NCBI RefSeq assembly: GCF_020850895.1
Contig: NZ_JADZDS010000078.1
Span: 21,365-85,364 of the forward strand
Reading direction: 5' to 3'
DNA from: Thermomonas sp.
Lineage (GTDB): Bacteria; Pseudomonadota; Gammaproteobacteria; Xanthomonadales; Xanthomonadaceae
DNA: 64,000 nucleotides
Below the pieces are notes generated by a model. The model saw nothing but the letters and a program-made list of their open reading frames with translations. It did no database searches and was not told the DNA's origin. Position numbers and translations under genes: made by a program. Shown here piece after piece: positions 1-10,098 of the stretch. Within the stretch, counting starts at the first letter, position 1. Each line of letters begins with the position of its first letter.

Positions 1-2323
1 TGACGTCTGCACCGCGGTCAGCCATGCCCACGCCAACCTGATCGTCCACCGCGATCTCAAACCGTCGAACATCCTCGTCACCCCGGCCGGGCATGTGCGC
101 CTGCTCGATTTCGGCATCGCCAAGCTGCTGGATGCCGAGCCGGTCCCGGTCGAACAGACCCGCACCGGTGTGCGCACCTTCACCCTGCACTACGCAGCGC
201 CGGAACAGATCCGGGGCGAGCCGGTGACGACCATGACCGACGTCTATTCGCTCGGGGTCGTGCTCTACGAACTGCTGACCGGCAGCAAACCCTATCGACT
301 CAAGCGCGAGACCGACGCCGAGTGGGAAGAAGCGATCATCGAAGGCGAGCCCATGCGGCCTTCGCTGGCAGCCGCCCGGGCAGCGGTCGAGCAGGTTCGG
401 CCATACACCCCGGCCCGGCTTGCCAAGTTACTGTCCGGCGACCTCGACAACATCGTCCTCAAGGCGCTGGCCAAGGCACCTTCTCAGCGCTATTCGTCGG
501 CCGAAGCACTGTCGCAGGACCTGCTCAGCTACCAGAATGGGCGGCCCGTCATCGCACGCGGCGAGAGCGTCAGCTACCGCATGCGCAAATACATTTATCG
601 GCATCGCTGGGGACTGGCGACCACCGCAGCCATCCTCGTCGTGCTGGTGTCTGCGCTCGGCCTGGTGAGCTGGCAAGCACAGCGCGCCCTGCGCGAAGCC
701 AATCGCGCACAAGCCATGCAGCATTTCGTCACCGAACTGTTCGAGGACGCCGGCAGTTCGGCCAACACGCCCATTGACGTCCGCAGCCTGCTGGACATGG
801 GCATCCTGCGCGGCGAGCGCAGCCTCGCGCGGCAGCCGCAGGCTCGCGCCGAACTCTATGGCGTCGTCGCACGGCTGCGCCTGGGGCTGGGCGATTACCG
901 CGAAGCCGGAGACTTGCTGGAGCGCCAATCTCGGCTGCTCGCGCAACTGCCGGATGCGCCCGACGGCCTGCGGCTGGAGGCCGCAACCCTGCGTGGAAAC
1001 GTCCACCAGCAGTTGGGCGAGTCCGCCCAATGCACCCTCCAGATGCAGCCACTGGAACCCTCGGCACGCCGCAATGAACTGCAGCTTGCGCTGGTGGTGG
1101 CCGGCTTCTACTCGCAGCTGGGACGATGCCATCGCGACCAAGGCGAAGCTGACGCGGCAAGACGGCTGTTTACCAGCGCACTGGAATTGCGGCGCAAGGA
1201 GGACGATGTTGGCGGCGTTGCCGAAGCCAGACTCGACTTGGCCATCCTGCAATCCGATGCCGGCCGGCCCGAGGAGGCAATCCGCACGCTCAAGTTGGCG
1301 CTGGACCAGCTCCGTCAGCGCGCCGGCGACCACCATCCGATGGCCATCGACATGCGTCGCGCGCTGTGCATGCTGGAACGCGCAACCGACGCACTCGACG
1401 ACGCCCTGCGCGATTGCCGCGCTTCACTTGCGCTGGCCCAGGAATTGCACGGACGCAGCCACCGCACCACCATCGACGCCAGCCGCCAGCTGGCCGCGCT
1501 GTACGTGGACCTTGGCCGGTTCAACGAAGCGGAAGTGATCTTCCTCGACACCACGGCCTGGATGCGCACTCGACTCGACCCCAACCATCCCGACATGGCG
1601 CGCGCCTACAACAGCCTTGCCATCGTCGCCTGGGAGCGTGGCGATATCGAGCGCGCACTGCGTTTCCAGCGGCAGGCCGTGGCTGCCTGGCGCAAGTCCG
1701 GAAACCCCGTGGCGATTGCCAATGGACTCTACAACCTCGCCATGATCCTGCACGATGCCCGACACGAACGCGAAGCACTGGAACCGGTGCTGGAATCGAT
1801 CCAGCTGCGCGCCCGTCAGTTCGGCGTGGACAACGGGCTGGTCGGCGATGGTGAGCGCCTGCGCGGTGAGATCCTTGCTGCGTTGGGCGAACGCACGGCG
1901 GCGCGTGCCGCCCTTGAACAGGCCGTGAGGATCACCTCCCGGGATTACCGCACCGGCCATTCCCATACCCGCCGCGCCGAGATTTCGCTGGAACGCTTGC
2001 GCGCACAGGACGGCGACAGTGCCGCCATTGCCCAACTGGTCACGCAAAGCCAACGCAACCAAGGTGACATCGAACAGCACAAGGCCTCTTGGCTGGCCGG
2101 GGCCTATGCGGCCGAAGCGCAGTGCCGCGACGATGACGCCGTCCTTGCCACCGCGCAATTGGATGCATTGCTGATCCAGGTCCACAGTGCGCTGCCCGAA
2201 GGTGGCGCAGTGCCACGCCAGATCAAGCAGATCCGCGATACCTGCGCACGGTCGGCGGCCACTCCGAAGCCGGTCGCTGCGCGACAGGATCCGGCGCGCA
2301 GCGCACGTCCCGCACAGCGCTGA
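1..2323 (+). CDS. Serine/threonine protein kinase with C-terminal TPR-like region (5' truncated by window edge)
   Basis: Open in frame from base 2: HRDLKPSNILV, LLDFGIAKLL, YAAPEQIRGEPVTTMTDVYSLGVVLYELLTG kinase motifs, then one TM segment and TPR-like repeats. The ORF-track start at 95 is internal. Confidence 0.92.
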   Translation, partial: DVCTAVSHAHANLIVHRDLKPSNILVTPAGHVRLLDFGIAKLLDAEPVPVEQTRTGVRTFTLHYAAPEQIRGEPVTTMTDVYSLGVVLYELLTGSKPYRLKRETDAEWEEAIIEGEPMRPSLAAARAAVEQVRPYTPARLAKLLSGDLDNIVLKALAKAPSQRYSSAEALSQDLLSYQNGRPVIARGESVSYRMRKYIYRHRWGLATTAAILVVLVSALGLVSWQAQRALREANRAQAMQHFVTELFEDAGSSANTPIDVRSLLDMGILRGERSLARQPQARAELYGVVARLRLGLGDYREAGDLLERQSRLLAQLPDAPDGLRLEAATLRGNVHQQLGESAQCTLQMQPLEPSARRNELQLALVVAGFYSQLGRCHRDQGEADAARRLFTSALELRRKEDDVGGVAEARLDLAILQSDAGRPEEAIRTLKLALDQLRQRAGDHHPMAIDMRRALCMLERATDALDDALRDCRASLALAQELHGRSHRTTIDASRQLAALYVDLGRFNEAEVIFLDTTAWMRTRLDPNHPDMARAYNSLAIVAWERGDIERALRFQRQAVAAWRKSGNPVAIANGLYNLAMILHDARHEREALEPVLESIQLRARQFGVDNGLVGDGERLRGEILAALGERTAARAALEQAVRITSRDYRTGHSHTRRAEISLERLRAQDGDSAAIAQLVTQSQRNQGDIEQHKASWLAGAYAAEAQCRDDDAVLATAQLDALLIQVHSALPEGGAVPRQIKQIRDTCARSAATPKPVAARQDPARSARPAQR

Positions 2324-2402
2324 GCTTCACCCCACCGGGCAGGTACGAATGCCCGCACCGTCGACCCACTGGATCGCACAACGAGGGCTCGACCGGAATC
2401 TC

Positions 2403-2499
2403 GGGCAACGCTGATTTAGGGCAACGCTGAATTCGTCGGCGTTGCCTGCCGACCATGGACGGTCGACCGGGAATCAATCACCCAAGTGTTTGATTCCCG
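2403..2499 (+). repeat. Composite multi-hairpin intergenic repeat, copy 1 (three consecutive hairpins)
   Basis: GGCAACGC/GCGTTGCC (2419-2446), GCCGACCATGGACGGTCGAC (about 2449-2468), CGGGAATCAA/TTGATTCCCG (2468-2499). Same motif order as the reverse complement of 14259-14340. Confidence 0.8.
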
Positions 2500-2575
2500 T
2501 GAGCAAGCTTGGCCAACACGCTCCAGACACCAGCGGTCGATCAGTGCATGGCCACAGGCAGCCCATGACTGACGT

Positions 2576-3199
2576 TCATTCCAGGGGCAGTGGCACCTGC
2601 AGCGGCTCGATGGTGCCTTCGCCGCGTAGCGCCTTCTTGAATTCGGCACGCGACACCGAGATGTAGCGCTCATTGCCGCCGATCTCCACCTGCGGACCGT
2701 CGCACACTGCACGACCGCTTTCATCCACCCGCATGTTCATGGTGGCCTTCTTGCCACTGTGGCAGATGGTCTTGATCTCCGACAGCTCGTCGGCCCAAGC
2801 CAACAGGTACTGGCTGCCTTCGAACAACTCGCCGCGAAAATCGGTGCGCAGCCCGTAGCACAGCACCGGGATCTTCAGCACATCGACCACTTCGGAGAGC
2901 TGCCAGACCTGCGGCTTGGTGAGGAACTGCGCTTCGTCCACCAGTACGCAGTGCAGACGACCATGGGCGGCGATGTCGGCCTCAACGAGCGCCTGCAGGT
3001 CGGTCTCGCGCTCGAACACGATGCCCGGCGCACGCAGACCGATCCGTGAGGCCACGGTGCCGGCCCCGGCGCGGTCGTCCAGCCGCGGGGTCAGGATCGC
3101 CACCCGCATCCCGCGCTCACGGTAGTTGTAGGCGCTTTGCAGCAAGGTCGTGGTCTTGCCGGCGTTCATCGCCGAGAAGTAGAAATAGAGCTTGGCCAT
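2576..3199 (-). CDS. tdk: Thymidine kinase
   Basis: [32 protein letters not shown]-loop; VLVDEAQFL motif; family-typical length of 207 aa. Confidence 0.95.
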   Translation of the reverse strand: MAKLYFYFSAMNAGKTTTLLQSAYNYRERGMRVAILTPRLDDRAGAGTVASRIGLRAPGIVFERETDLQALVEADIAAHGRLHCVLVDEAQFLTKPQVWQLSEVVDVLKIPVLCYGLRTDFRGELFEGSQYLLAWADELSEIKTICHSGKKATMNMRVDESGRAVCDGPQVEIGGNERYISVSRAEFKKALRGEGTIEPLQVPLPLE

Positions 3200-3260
3200 G
3201 CACGGATTCTACCCGCGCACAAGGCTGGAACCGCGACCAGCCAGCATCGACAATGGCCGC

Positions 3261-5270
3261 ATGCACCACGCTGCCCTGCACGGCCTCAACCCTCCGCAGC
3301 AACAGGCCGTCCTCCATGTCGAAGGCCCGCTGCTGGTGCTGGCCGGCGCCGGCAGCGGCAAGACCCGCGTCATCGTCGAGAAGATCGCGCACCTGGTGCA
3401 GTCCGGGCGCTATCCGGCCAAGCGTATCGCCGCCATCACCTTCACCAACAAATCCGCGCGCGAGATGCGCGAGCGCGTGGCCCGGCGCATCAAGGGCGAG
3501 GCCGCGCAGGAACTCACTGTCTGCACCTTCCACGCGCTGGGCCTGAAGATCCTGCAGATCGAGCACGCCAAGCTCGGCCTGCGGCGCGGCTTCTCGATCT
3601 TCGACGCCGACGATTCCAGCGCCCAGATCAAGGACCTGCTGCCCGCCGGCAGCAAGCCCGATGTGATCGAGGCGATGAAGCAATTGATCAGCCGCGCCAA
3701 GAACGCGGCGCTGTCGCCCGAGCAGGCGCTCGAAGCCGCACGCAGCCCGCGCGAACGTGAAGCAGCGGCGCTGTATGCGCGTTACCAGCAGCGGCTGGCG
3801 TCGTTCAATGCGGTGGATTTCGACGATCTGATCCGGCTGCCATTGCAGTTGCTCGAATCCGATGACGAGGCGCGGGCCGGCTGGCGTGAGCGCATCGGTT
3901 ACCTGCTGGTCGACGAATGCCAGGACAGCAATGACGCCCAGTACCGCCTGCTGAAGGCGCTTGCGGGCGAGGCGGGCCAGTTCACCTGCGTCGGCGATGA
4001 CGACCAGAGCATCTACGCATGGCGCGGTGCCAATCCCGACAACCTGATGACCTTGGGCAGCGATTATCCGGCGCTGCGCATCATCAAGCTGGAGCAGAAC
4101 TACCGCTGCTCCAGCCGCGTCCTGCGCGCCGCCAATGCGCTGATCGCGCACAACCCGCACGAACATCCGAAGACCCTGTGGAGCAACGCCGCCGACGGCG
4201 AGCGCATCCGCGTCTGGGAATGTCGCGATGCCGGCCACGAGGCCGACAAGGTCGCCGCCGAGATCCAGTTCACTGCACGCAAGCACGCCGTCGTCGATGA
4301 CGTTCCGCCGTGGAGCGACTTCTGCATCCTGTTCCGCGGCAACCACCAGAGCCGCGCGCTGGAGAAATCGCTGCAACTGCTGCGCATTCCCTACCACCTG
4401 TCCGGCGGCACCGCCTTCCTCGACCGCGGCGAGGTCAAGGACGCGCTGGCCTGGCTGCGGCTGTTGGCCAATCCCGAGGACGACGCCGCCTTCCTGCGCG
4501 CGGTGCAATCGCCCAACCGTGGCGTCGGTGCCACGACACTGGCCAAGCTCGGCGAAATGGCCGCGCACGCGCACCTGCCGCTGGCACGCGCCGCCGAATC
4601 GATCAGCCTGTGCAAGCAATTGCCCGCGCGTACGGGCAATGCCCTGCAAGGCTTCAACGATATCGTCCACAGCCTGCGCAAGGCCGCGCATGTGTTGCCG
4701 CCTGCCGAACTGGTGCGCAAGCTCAACGAAGACTCCGGCTTGTTGACTGCGCTGCGTGCGCAATGCAAGGGCGATGCGCAATTCCAATCACGTCGACGCA
4801 ATCTCGACGAACTGGCGGATTGGTTCGATGGCCCGAAGACCTCTGGACCGGGTGACCTTGCCGCCGCGCTGGCCTTGCTGTCGCATGCCGACAAGGGCGA
4901 TGCCGGCAACCAGGTCCGGCTGATGTCCTTGCATGCGGCGAAAGGGCTGGAATTCCGCTTCGTGTTCATCGTCGGCGTGGAAGACGGCAACCTGCCGCAC
5001 GAGGCGAGCATTGAAGAAGGCCGCCTCGACGAGGAGCGCCGCCTGTTCTACGTCGGCATCACCCGCGCCAAGGAACGCTTGTGGCTGTCACATGCGAAGG
5101 AAGCCCAGCGCTGGGGCGACAAACTGCGGCTGCAGCCGAGCCGCTTCATCGACGAACTGCCGGCCGCGGAACTGCAGCGTGACGGTGCCGATCCGGAGGC
5201 CGACGCCGAACAGAAAAACGAACGCCGGCGCATGGCGATCGAGGATATTCGCGCATTGTTGGCCAAATAG
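3261..5270 (+). CDS. rep: ATP-dependent DNA helicase Rep (UvrD/Rep superfamily I)
   Basis: LNPPQQQAVLHVEGPLLVLAGAGSGKTRVI, VDECQDSN, VGDDDQSIYAWRGA, LEQNYRCS, ITRAKERLWLSH helicase motifs. Start moved to MHHAALHG because the ORF start at 3192 overlaps tdk. Confidence 0.94.
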   Translation: MHHAALHGLNPPQQQAVLHVEGPLLVLAGAGSGKTRVIVEKIAHLVQSGRYPAKRIAAITFTNKSAREMRERVARRIKGEAAQELTVCTFHALGLKILQIEHAKLGLRRGFSIFDADDSSAQIKDLLPAGSKPDVIEAMKQLISRAKNAALSPEQALEAARSPREREAAALYARYQQRLASFNAVDFDDLIRLPLQLLESDDEARAGWRERIGYLLVDECQDSNDAQYRLLKALAGEAGQFTCVGDDDQSIYAWRGANPDNLMTLGSDYPALRIIKLEQNYRCSSRVLRAANALIAHNPHEHPKTLWSNAADGERIRVWECRDAGHEADKVAAEIQFTARKHAVVDDVPPWSDFCILFRGNHQSRALEKSLQLLRIPYHLSGGTAFLDRGEVKDALAWLRLLANPEDDAAFLRAVQSPNRGVGATTLAKLGEMAAHAHLPLARAAESISLCKQLPARTGNALQGFNDIVHSLRKAAHVLPPAELVRKLNEDSGLLTALRAQCKGDAQFQSRRRNLDELADWFDGPKTSGPGDLAAALALLSHADKGDAGNQVRLMSLHAAKGLEFRFVFIVGVEDGNLPHEASIEEGRLDEERRLFYVGITRAKERLWLSHAKEAQRWGDKLRLQPSRFIDELPAAELQRDGADPEADAEQKNERRRMAIEDIRALLAK

Positions 5271-5323
5271 GACCGCCCGCGCCGACTCGCTACACTGCGG
5301 GAAGCAAACCCTGGAGTCGACCC

Positions 5324-6157
5324 ATGCGCCGCCTGCTCGCCGTCGTCCTCGTCACCCTGCTCACGGCCTGTACCGCGCCGGCGCTGCGCCCGGATGCCGC
5401 GGCCTCCGAGGTGCGCGATATCACCGATCTTGCAGCGGTCGCACCGGCGTTTGCGGAAAGCCACGCACGCACCTTGCTGGTGCTCGACATCGACGACACC
5501 CTGTTGACCTCGGAGGGCTTCTACGGCAGCGACACCTGGTACGAATGGCAGAGCAAACTGCCTGCCAGCGACCCGGACAAGCTGCCCTGCATCTTTTCCC
5601 TGATCGCCCTCAATTACGAAGCCGGCACCCAGTTGCCGACCCAGCCCGATGGCCCCGCGCTGATCAATGCCATCCATGCCGACAAGCTGCTGCTGACCTC
5701 GCGCAGCGCGTTCTACCGCGGTGGCACCCTGCGCACGCTGGCCAGCGCGGGCTACGCACTCCCGGCGATGCTTGGCGGCATCAGCGAAGGTCGCAGCTGG
5801 GATTTCCGCAAAGCGCCCGACGCCAAGCCGATGCGGGTGGTCTACGACCAGGGCCTGTTCATGACCACCGGGCAGGACAAGGGCAAGGTCCTGCTCGATC
5901 TGTTCCGCGAACTGCGCATCCACTACGACCGCGTGGTGCTGGTCGATGACGGCCAGCAGAACATCGACAATATGCGCGCCGCCCTGCTCAACGCCGGCAT
6001 CGATTATCTCGGCCTGCACTACGTGCACGTCGACAAATCCGTTACCCCCGAACGGATCGCCGCTGCGCGCGCCGGCTGGCAACACTGGCGCAGCTTGCTG
6101 GAGGCCAACTACCCGCATCGCCTGCAGGCGATGGAGCAGGGCAAGTGCAACGAGTGA
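5324..6157 (+). CDS. DUF2608-like HAD-superfamily lipoprotein
   Basis: Lipobox-like MRRLLAVVLVTLLTAC; HAD motif LVLDIDDTLLTSE; VLVDDGQQNIDNM. Confidence 0.8.
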   Translation: MRRLLAVVLVTLLTACTAPALRPDAAASEVRDITDLAAVAPAFAESHARTLLVLDIDDTLLTSEGFYGSDTWYEWQSKLPASDPDKLPCIFSLIALNYEAGTQLPTQPDGPALINAIHADKLLLTSRSAFYRGGTLRTLASAGYALPAMLGGISEGRSWDFRKAPDAKPMRVVYDQGLFMTTGQDKGKVLLDLFRELRIHYDRVVLVDDGQQNIDNMRAALLNAGIDYLGLHYVHVDKSVTPERIAAARAGWQHWRSLLEANYPHRLQAMEQGKCNE

Positions 6158-6250
6158 GCGGCGTCCAGCCTTGGCTGCTGAACACCGAGTGCGTTGCTTG
6201 ATCCGGCAGCGGCTTGCGCGATGCCCCGCCCAGCCACGACACTCGCTTGC

Positions 6251-7207
6251 ATGACCGGCCCGGACCACCTCCGAACCGCGCCCCGATTTGCACTGCTGTT
6301 GTGCGGTGCGTTGGTCCTATCTTGGCTGTCAGGCTGCCGACCAACGCCGGAAACCGCCGCAACCGATGCATCCGGTCTGCGCAATGCCGCCGCCGAACGC
6401 CCGGTCGATGCCGTGCTTGTGCTGCGCGACCGCCTGCTGGCGCGCGACGGTGCCGGCTTTGCGCACGTGGCCCTGCCGCCTGCGCTGCACGCACAGGTGG
6501 AAACCGCCTGGCGCGCTGGCCGCAGCCGCTGGCCACTGGAGGAATTGCCGCTGGATGGCGACATTCCGCGCATGCTTGCCGCATTGCAGGAGCCCGGTGC
6601 AACGCGCAGCCTGATGGACAGCTTCCATCGCCAGTTCGCTGGGGCCGATGGCGACATCGACCAAGCCGTGCGGACGCTGGTCGTGTTCGGTCGCAGTTAC
6701 CTGCAAAAGGACCCGGACTACAACGACGAACAGCGCAAGCACATCGACCAGGCAATGATGGCACTGGGCGATTGGGCGCTGGCCGCGCCCTTGTCCGATC
6801 CGAACCGCGCACAACACCTGTTCTCGGCACTTGCTGCGTCCGCCACGCGCACGGGTATCGACGGTCGCCACGCGAAGACAGATCTTGCGCGGCTCGGAAT
6901 GACGGCCGGACTCGCCCGGCTGTCGCGCTTCTACGCCACCTTGCTTACCCAGATGCGCCTGCAATACGGCCTGGATTTCGACGCCAGCCTGCGCAGCGCG
7001 CAGGTGAGCCTGCTGCAGCAGACCGGTGACACCGCGCGGCTGCGCCTGCAATACCAATTCGCCGGCCAGCCAGTCGATGCCATCATCCCGGTGGTGCGCA
7101 TCGACGGGCACTGGTACCTCGCCGACTACGTGGCCGATGCGCGGCGTTCGCTGGCCAGCCCGCCCGCCGTCGCCGTGCCCTCGGCCGCACCACCGCCAAA
7201 ACCGTGA
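6251..7207 (+). CDS. Hypothetical lipoprotein
   Basis: Lipobox-like FALLLCGALVLSWLSGC; long ORF between annotated neighbours; start chosen at MTGPDHL. Confidence 0.7.
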   Translation: MTGPDHLRTAPRFALLLCGALVLSWLSGCRPTPETAATDASGLRNAAAERPVDAVLVLRDRLLARDGAGFAHVALPPALHAQVETAWRAGRSRWPLEELPLDGDIPRMLAALQEPGATRSLMDSFHRQFAGADGDIDQAVRTLVVFGRSYLQKDPDYNDEQRKHIDQAMMALGDWALAAPLSDPNRAQHLFSALAASATRTGIDGRHAKTDLARLGMTAGLARLSRFYATLLTQMRLQYGLDFDASLRSAQVSLLQQTGDTARLRLQYQFAGQPVDAIIPVVRIDGHWYLADYVADARRSLASPPAVAVPSAAPPPKP

Positions 7208-7275
7208 CCGCGGTCGCAATTCCCGTGGCGGCCTGAACCCACGGCCAGAAGCGCCACGCGGGGCGCTCGGCCATA

Positions 7276-10032
7276 ATGAAGACGATGCCCGATCCCCAAT
7301 CTCCCCAGCAGGTGGGTCTGTTCGATCAGACCAACGCCACGACGCCAGTGTCGTCCGGCACCGAGACGATCCCTGCAAGCGAGGCCAACGCCCCGGCCAC
7401 ACCGGAGGTGCCGTTGCCGCTGCCCGGGTTTCTCGCTGAATCCACGCCGCCAACAGGCACTGGCAACGCGGAAGATCCCGCCGCCGCGCACGCTGCCGCA
7501 CCCCAGCCCATCAGGGCACGCACGCCCCTGTGGGCGAGCCTGTTGGGTTGGCTGCTCGATCCCTGGCTCAAGCTCGATATCGGCAATGGTGCGCAGGTCA
7601 CGATCGATCCGGAACGCCCGATCTGCTACGTGCTGGAAGATTACGGCCTGTCCAATGCGCTGATCCTGCAGCGCGCCTGCCGCGAATCCGGGCTGCCCGC
7701 ACCGCTGCAGCCAATCACCGGCGATCTGCTGGGCCGCAAGCGTGCGTATGTCGCGCTGTCGCGCCGCCATTCCAATGCCTTGGGCCTGCTGCCGGGCGCC
7801 GAACACAGGACCCATTCCGGCTCGCTGGCTCGGCTGCTGCAAGCGCATCGCGACAACCCGACGCTGGACGTGCAATTGGTGCCGGTGTCGATCTTCGTGG
7901 GCCAGGCGCCCAAACGCACCAGTGGCTGGTTCAGCGTGCTGTTCTCGGAAAACTGGGCCCTGGTCGGCCGCTTCCGACGCCTGCTGGCGGTGTTGCTGAA
8001 CGGCCGCGATACCCTCGTCCAGTTCGCGGCGCCGGTGTCCCTGCGCAGCAGCGTGGCCGAAGGTCTCGACGCCGAACGCACCGTGCGCAAGCTCTCGCGC
8101 GTGCTGCGCACCCACTTCCGGCGCGTGCGCGAAGTGGTGATCGGGCCGGACCTGTCCACCCGCCGCATGTTGGCCGACCAGGTGCTGTCCTCGCCATTGG
8201 TCAAGGAGGCGATCGACGACCAGGCCAAGCGCGAGGGCGGCAAGCAAGCGGCTGCATGGAAGAAAGCCAACGGCTACTTCTGGGAAATCGCCGCCGATTA
8301 CTCGAACACGGTGGTGCGCTCGGCCAGTTTCTTCCTGACCTCGGTCTGGAACCGCATCTACCGCGGCGTGCTGGTGCATCACCTCGACCAGTTCAAGCGG
8401 GACGCGCCCGGGCACGAAGTCATCTACGTGCCCAGTCACCGCAGCCACATGGATTACCTGCTGCTGAGCTACCTGCTCTACTCCCACGGCATCGTGGCGC
8501 CGCACATCTTCGCCGGCATCAACCTCAACCTGCCGGTGCTGGGCACCCTGCTGCGCAAGGGCGGCGCGTTCTTCGCCCGTCGCAGCTTCAAGGGCAATGC
8601 GCTGTATTCGGCGGTATTCCGCGAATACATGGCGCAGCTGGTGGCCGGCGGCTATTCGATCGAATACTTCATCGAAGGCGGGCGCTCACGCACCGGCCGT
8701 CTGCTGCAGCCCAAGGGCGGCTCGCTGGCGATGACGGTGCGCGCCTACCTGCGCCAACCCAGCCGCCCGATGCTGTTCCAGCCGGTCTACATCGGCTATG
8801 AAAAATTGATGGAGGGCAACAGTTATCTCGACGAACTGTCCGGCAAGCCGAAGGAGAAGGAGTCGATCTGGCGGGTGCTGCTGGGCATCCCCAAGGTGCT
8901 GCGCAGCAACTACGGCCAGGTGGTGGTGAACTTCGGCGAACGCATCCAGCTCAAGGACGTGCTGGCCGAGCACGCCGCCGAATGGGACGGCCAACCGATT
9001 CCCGATGACGCCAAGCCGAGCTGGTTCGCCAGCGCCATCGACGCACTGGCGCAGCGGATCCAGGTCAACGTCAACCGCGCCGCTGACGTCAATCCGATCA
9101 ACCTGCTGGCGCTGGCCCTGCTGTCGACGCCGAAGAACGCGATGGGCGAAGCCGACCTGCGTGCGCAGATCGCGCTGTCCAAGACCCTGTTGGCGGACGT
9201 GCCGTATTCGGATTGGGTGACGGTGACGCCGCACACACCAGAGCAGATCATCGCCCATGGTGAGGAGATCGGCCTGATCGAGCGCACCCCGCACCCGCTC
9301 GGCGACGTGCTTGGGGTGGAGGGCGAGAAGGCGGTGCTGCTGAGTTATTTCCGCAACAACGTCCTGCACTTGTTCACCGCCTCGGCGTGGATCGCGGTCT
9401 GCCTGCAGAACAACCGTCGCATGGGCCGGCGCCAGCTGCAGCAGATCGGTCGCTCGCTGTACCCATTCCTGCAGGCTGAGCTGTTCCTGCCCTGGAACGA
9501 AGACGAGTTTGCCGAGCGCATCGATCGCACCATCGAGGTGTTCATCCGCGAAGGCTTGTTGCAACAGGTCAGCGACGATGAAGGCGGCATCCTGCAGCGT
9601 TTCGCGGGCCAGACTGATGAAGTGTTCCGCCTGCGCGCGATCGGGCATTCACTGCAGCAGGCCTTCGAGCGCTACTACATCGCCATCAGCGTGCTGGTGA
9701 AGAACGGTTCCGGCACGCTTGGCGCCGGCGAATTGGAGAGCCTGTGCCAGCTTGCGGCGCAGCGACTGTCGCTGCTGTACGCCAACACCGCGCCGGAATT
9801 TTTCGACAAGGCACTGTTCCGCAGCTTCATCCAGAAGCTGCGTGAGATGAAACTGGTCTGGTCCAACGAAGTCAGCAAGCTCGCCTTCGACGATCGCCTG
9901 AAGGCTTGGGTCAAGGACGCCCGCGTGGTGCTGGGCCGCGAACTGCGCCACACCATCGAGAAGATCAGTCCGGATACTGGGCGCACCACCGGCGAGCATC
10001 CGGCCATGACCTCGGTCGACGCCGAGGATTGA
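7276..10032 (+). CDS. plsB: Glycerol-3-phosphate 1-O-acyltransferase
   Basis: EVIYVPSHRSHMDYLLLSYLLY, GINLNLPVLGTLLRKGGAFFARRSFKGN, YFIEGGRSRTGRLLQPKGGSLAM PlsB motifs. Confidence 0.96.
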   Translation: MKTMPDPQSPQQVGLFDQTNATTPVSSGTETIPASEANAPATPEVPLPLPGFLAESTPPTGTGNAEDPAAAHAAAPQPIRARTPLWASLLGWLLDPWLKLDIGNGAQVTIDPERPICYVLEDYGLSNALILQRACRESGLPAPLQPITGDLLGRKRAYVALSRRHSNALGLLPGAEHRTHSGSLARLLQAHRDNPTLDVQLVPVSIFVGQAPKRTSGWFSVLFSENWALVGRFRRLLAVLLNGRDTLVQFAAPVSLRSSVAEGLDAERTVRKLSRVLRTHFRRVREVVIGPDLSTRRMLADQVLSSPLVKEAIDDQAKREGGKQAAAWKKANGYFWEIAADYSNTVVRSASFFLTSVWNRIYRGVLVHHLDQFKRDAPGHEVIYVPSHRSHMDYLLLSYLLYSHGIVAPHIFAGINLNLPVLGTLLRKGGAFFARRSFKGNALYSAVFREYMAQLVAGGYSIEYFIEGGRSRTGRLLQPKGGSLAMTVRAYLRQPSRPMLFQPVYIGYEKLMEGNSYLDELSGKPKEKESIWRVLLGIPKVLRSNYGQVVVNFGERIQLKDVLAEHAAEWDGQPIPDDAKPSWFASAIDALAQRIQVNVNRAADVNPINLLALALLSTPKNAMGEADLRAQIALSKTLLADVPYSDWVTVTPHTPEQIIAHGEEIGLIERTPHPLGDVLGVEGEKAVLLSYFRNNVLHLFTASAWIAVCLQNNRRMGRRQLQQIGRSLYPFLQAELFLPWNEDEFAERIDRTIEVFIREGLLQQVSDDEGGILQRFAGQTDEVFRLRAIGHSLQQAFERYYIAISVLVKNGSGTLGAGELESLCQLAAQRLSLLYANTAPEFFDKALFRSFIQKLREMKLVWSNEVSKLAFDDRLKAWVKDARVVLGRELRHTIEKISPDTGRTTGEHPAMTSVDAED

Positions 10033-10038
10033 ACAAGC

Positions 10039-10066
10039 CAAGGACGGGGCCGAAGCCCCGTCCTTG
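10039..10066. terminator. Bidirectional hairpin terminator between convergent plsB and RCC1-like gene
   Basis: CAAGGACGGGGC-CGAA-GCCCCGTCCTTG, 12-bp perfect stem between two convergent stop codons. Confidence 0.75.
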
Positions 10067-10098
10067 TGCCTTCCGCTGGCGCCTCGACCTCGCTTCCT

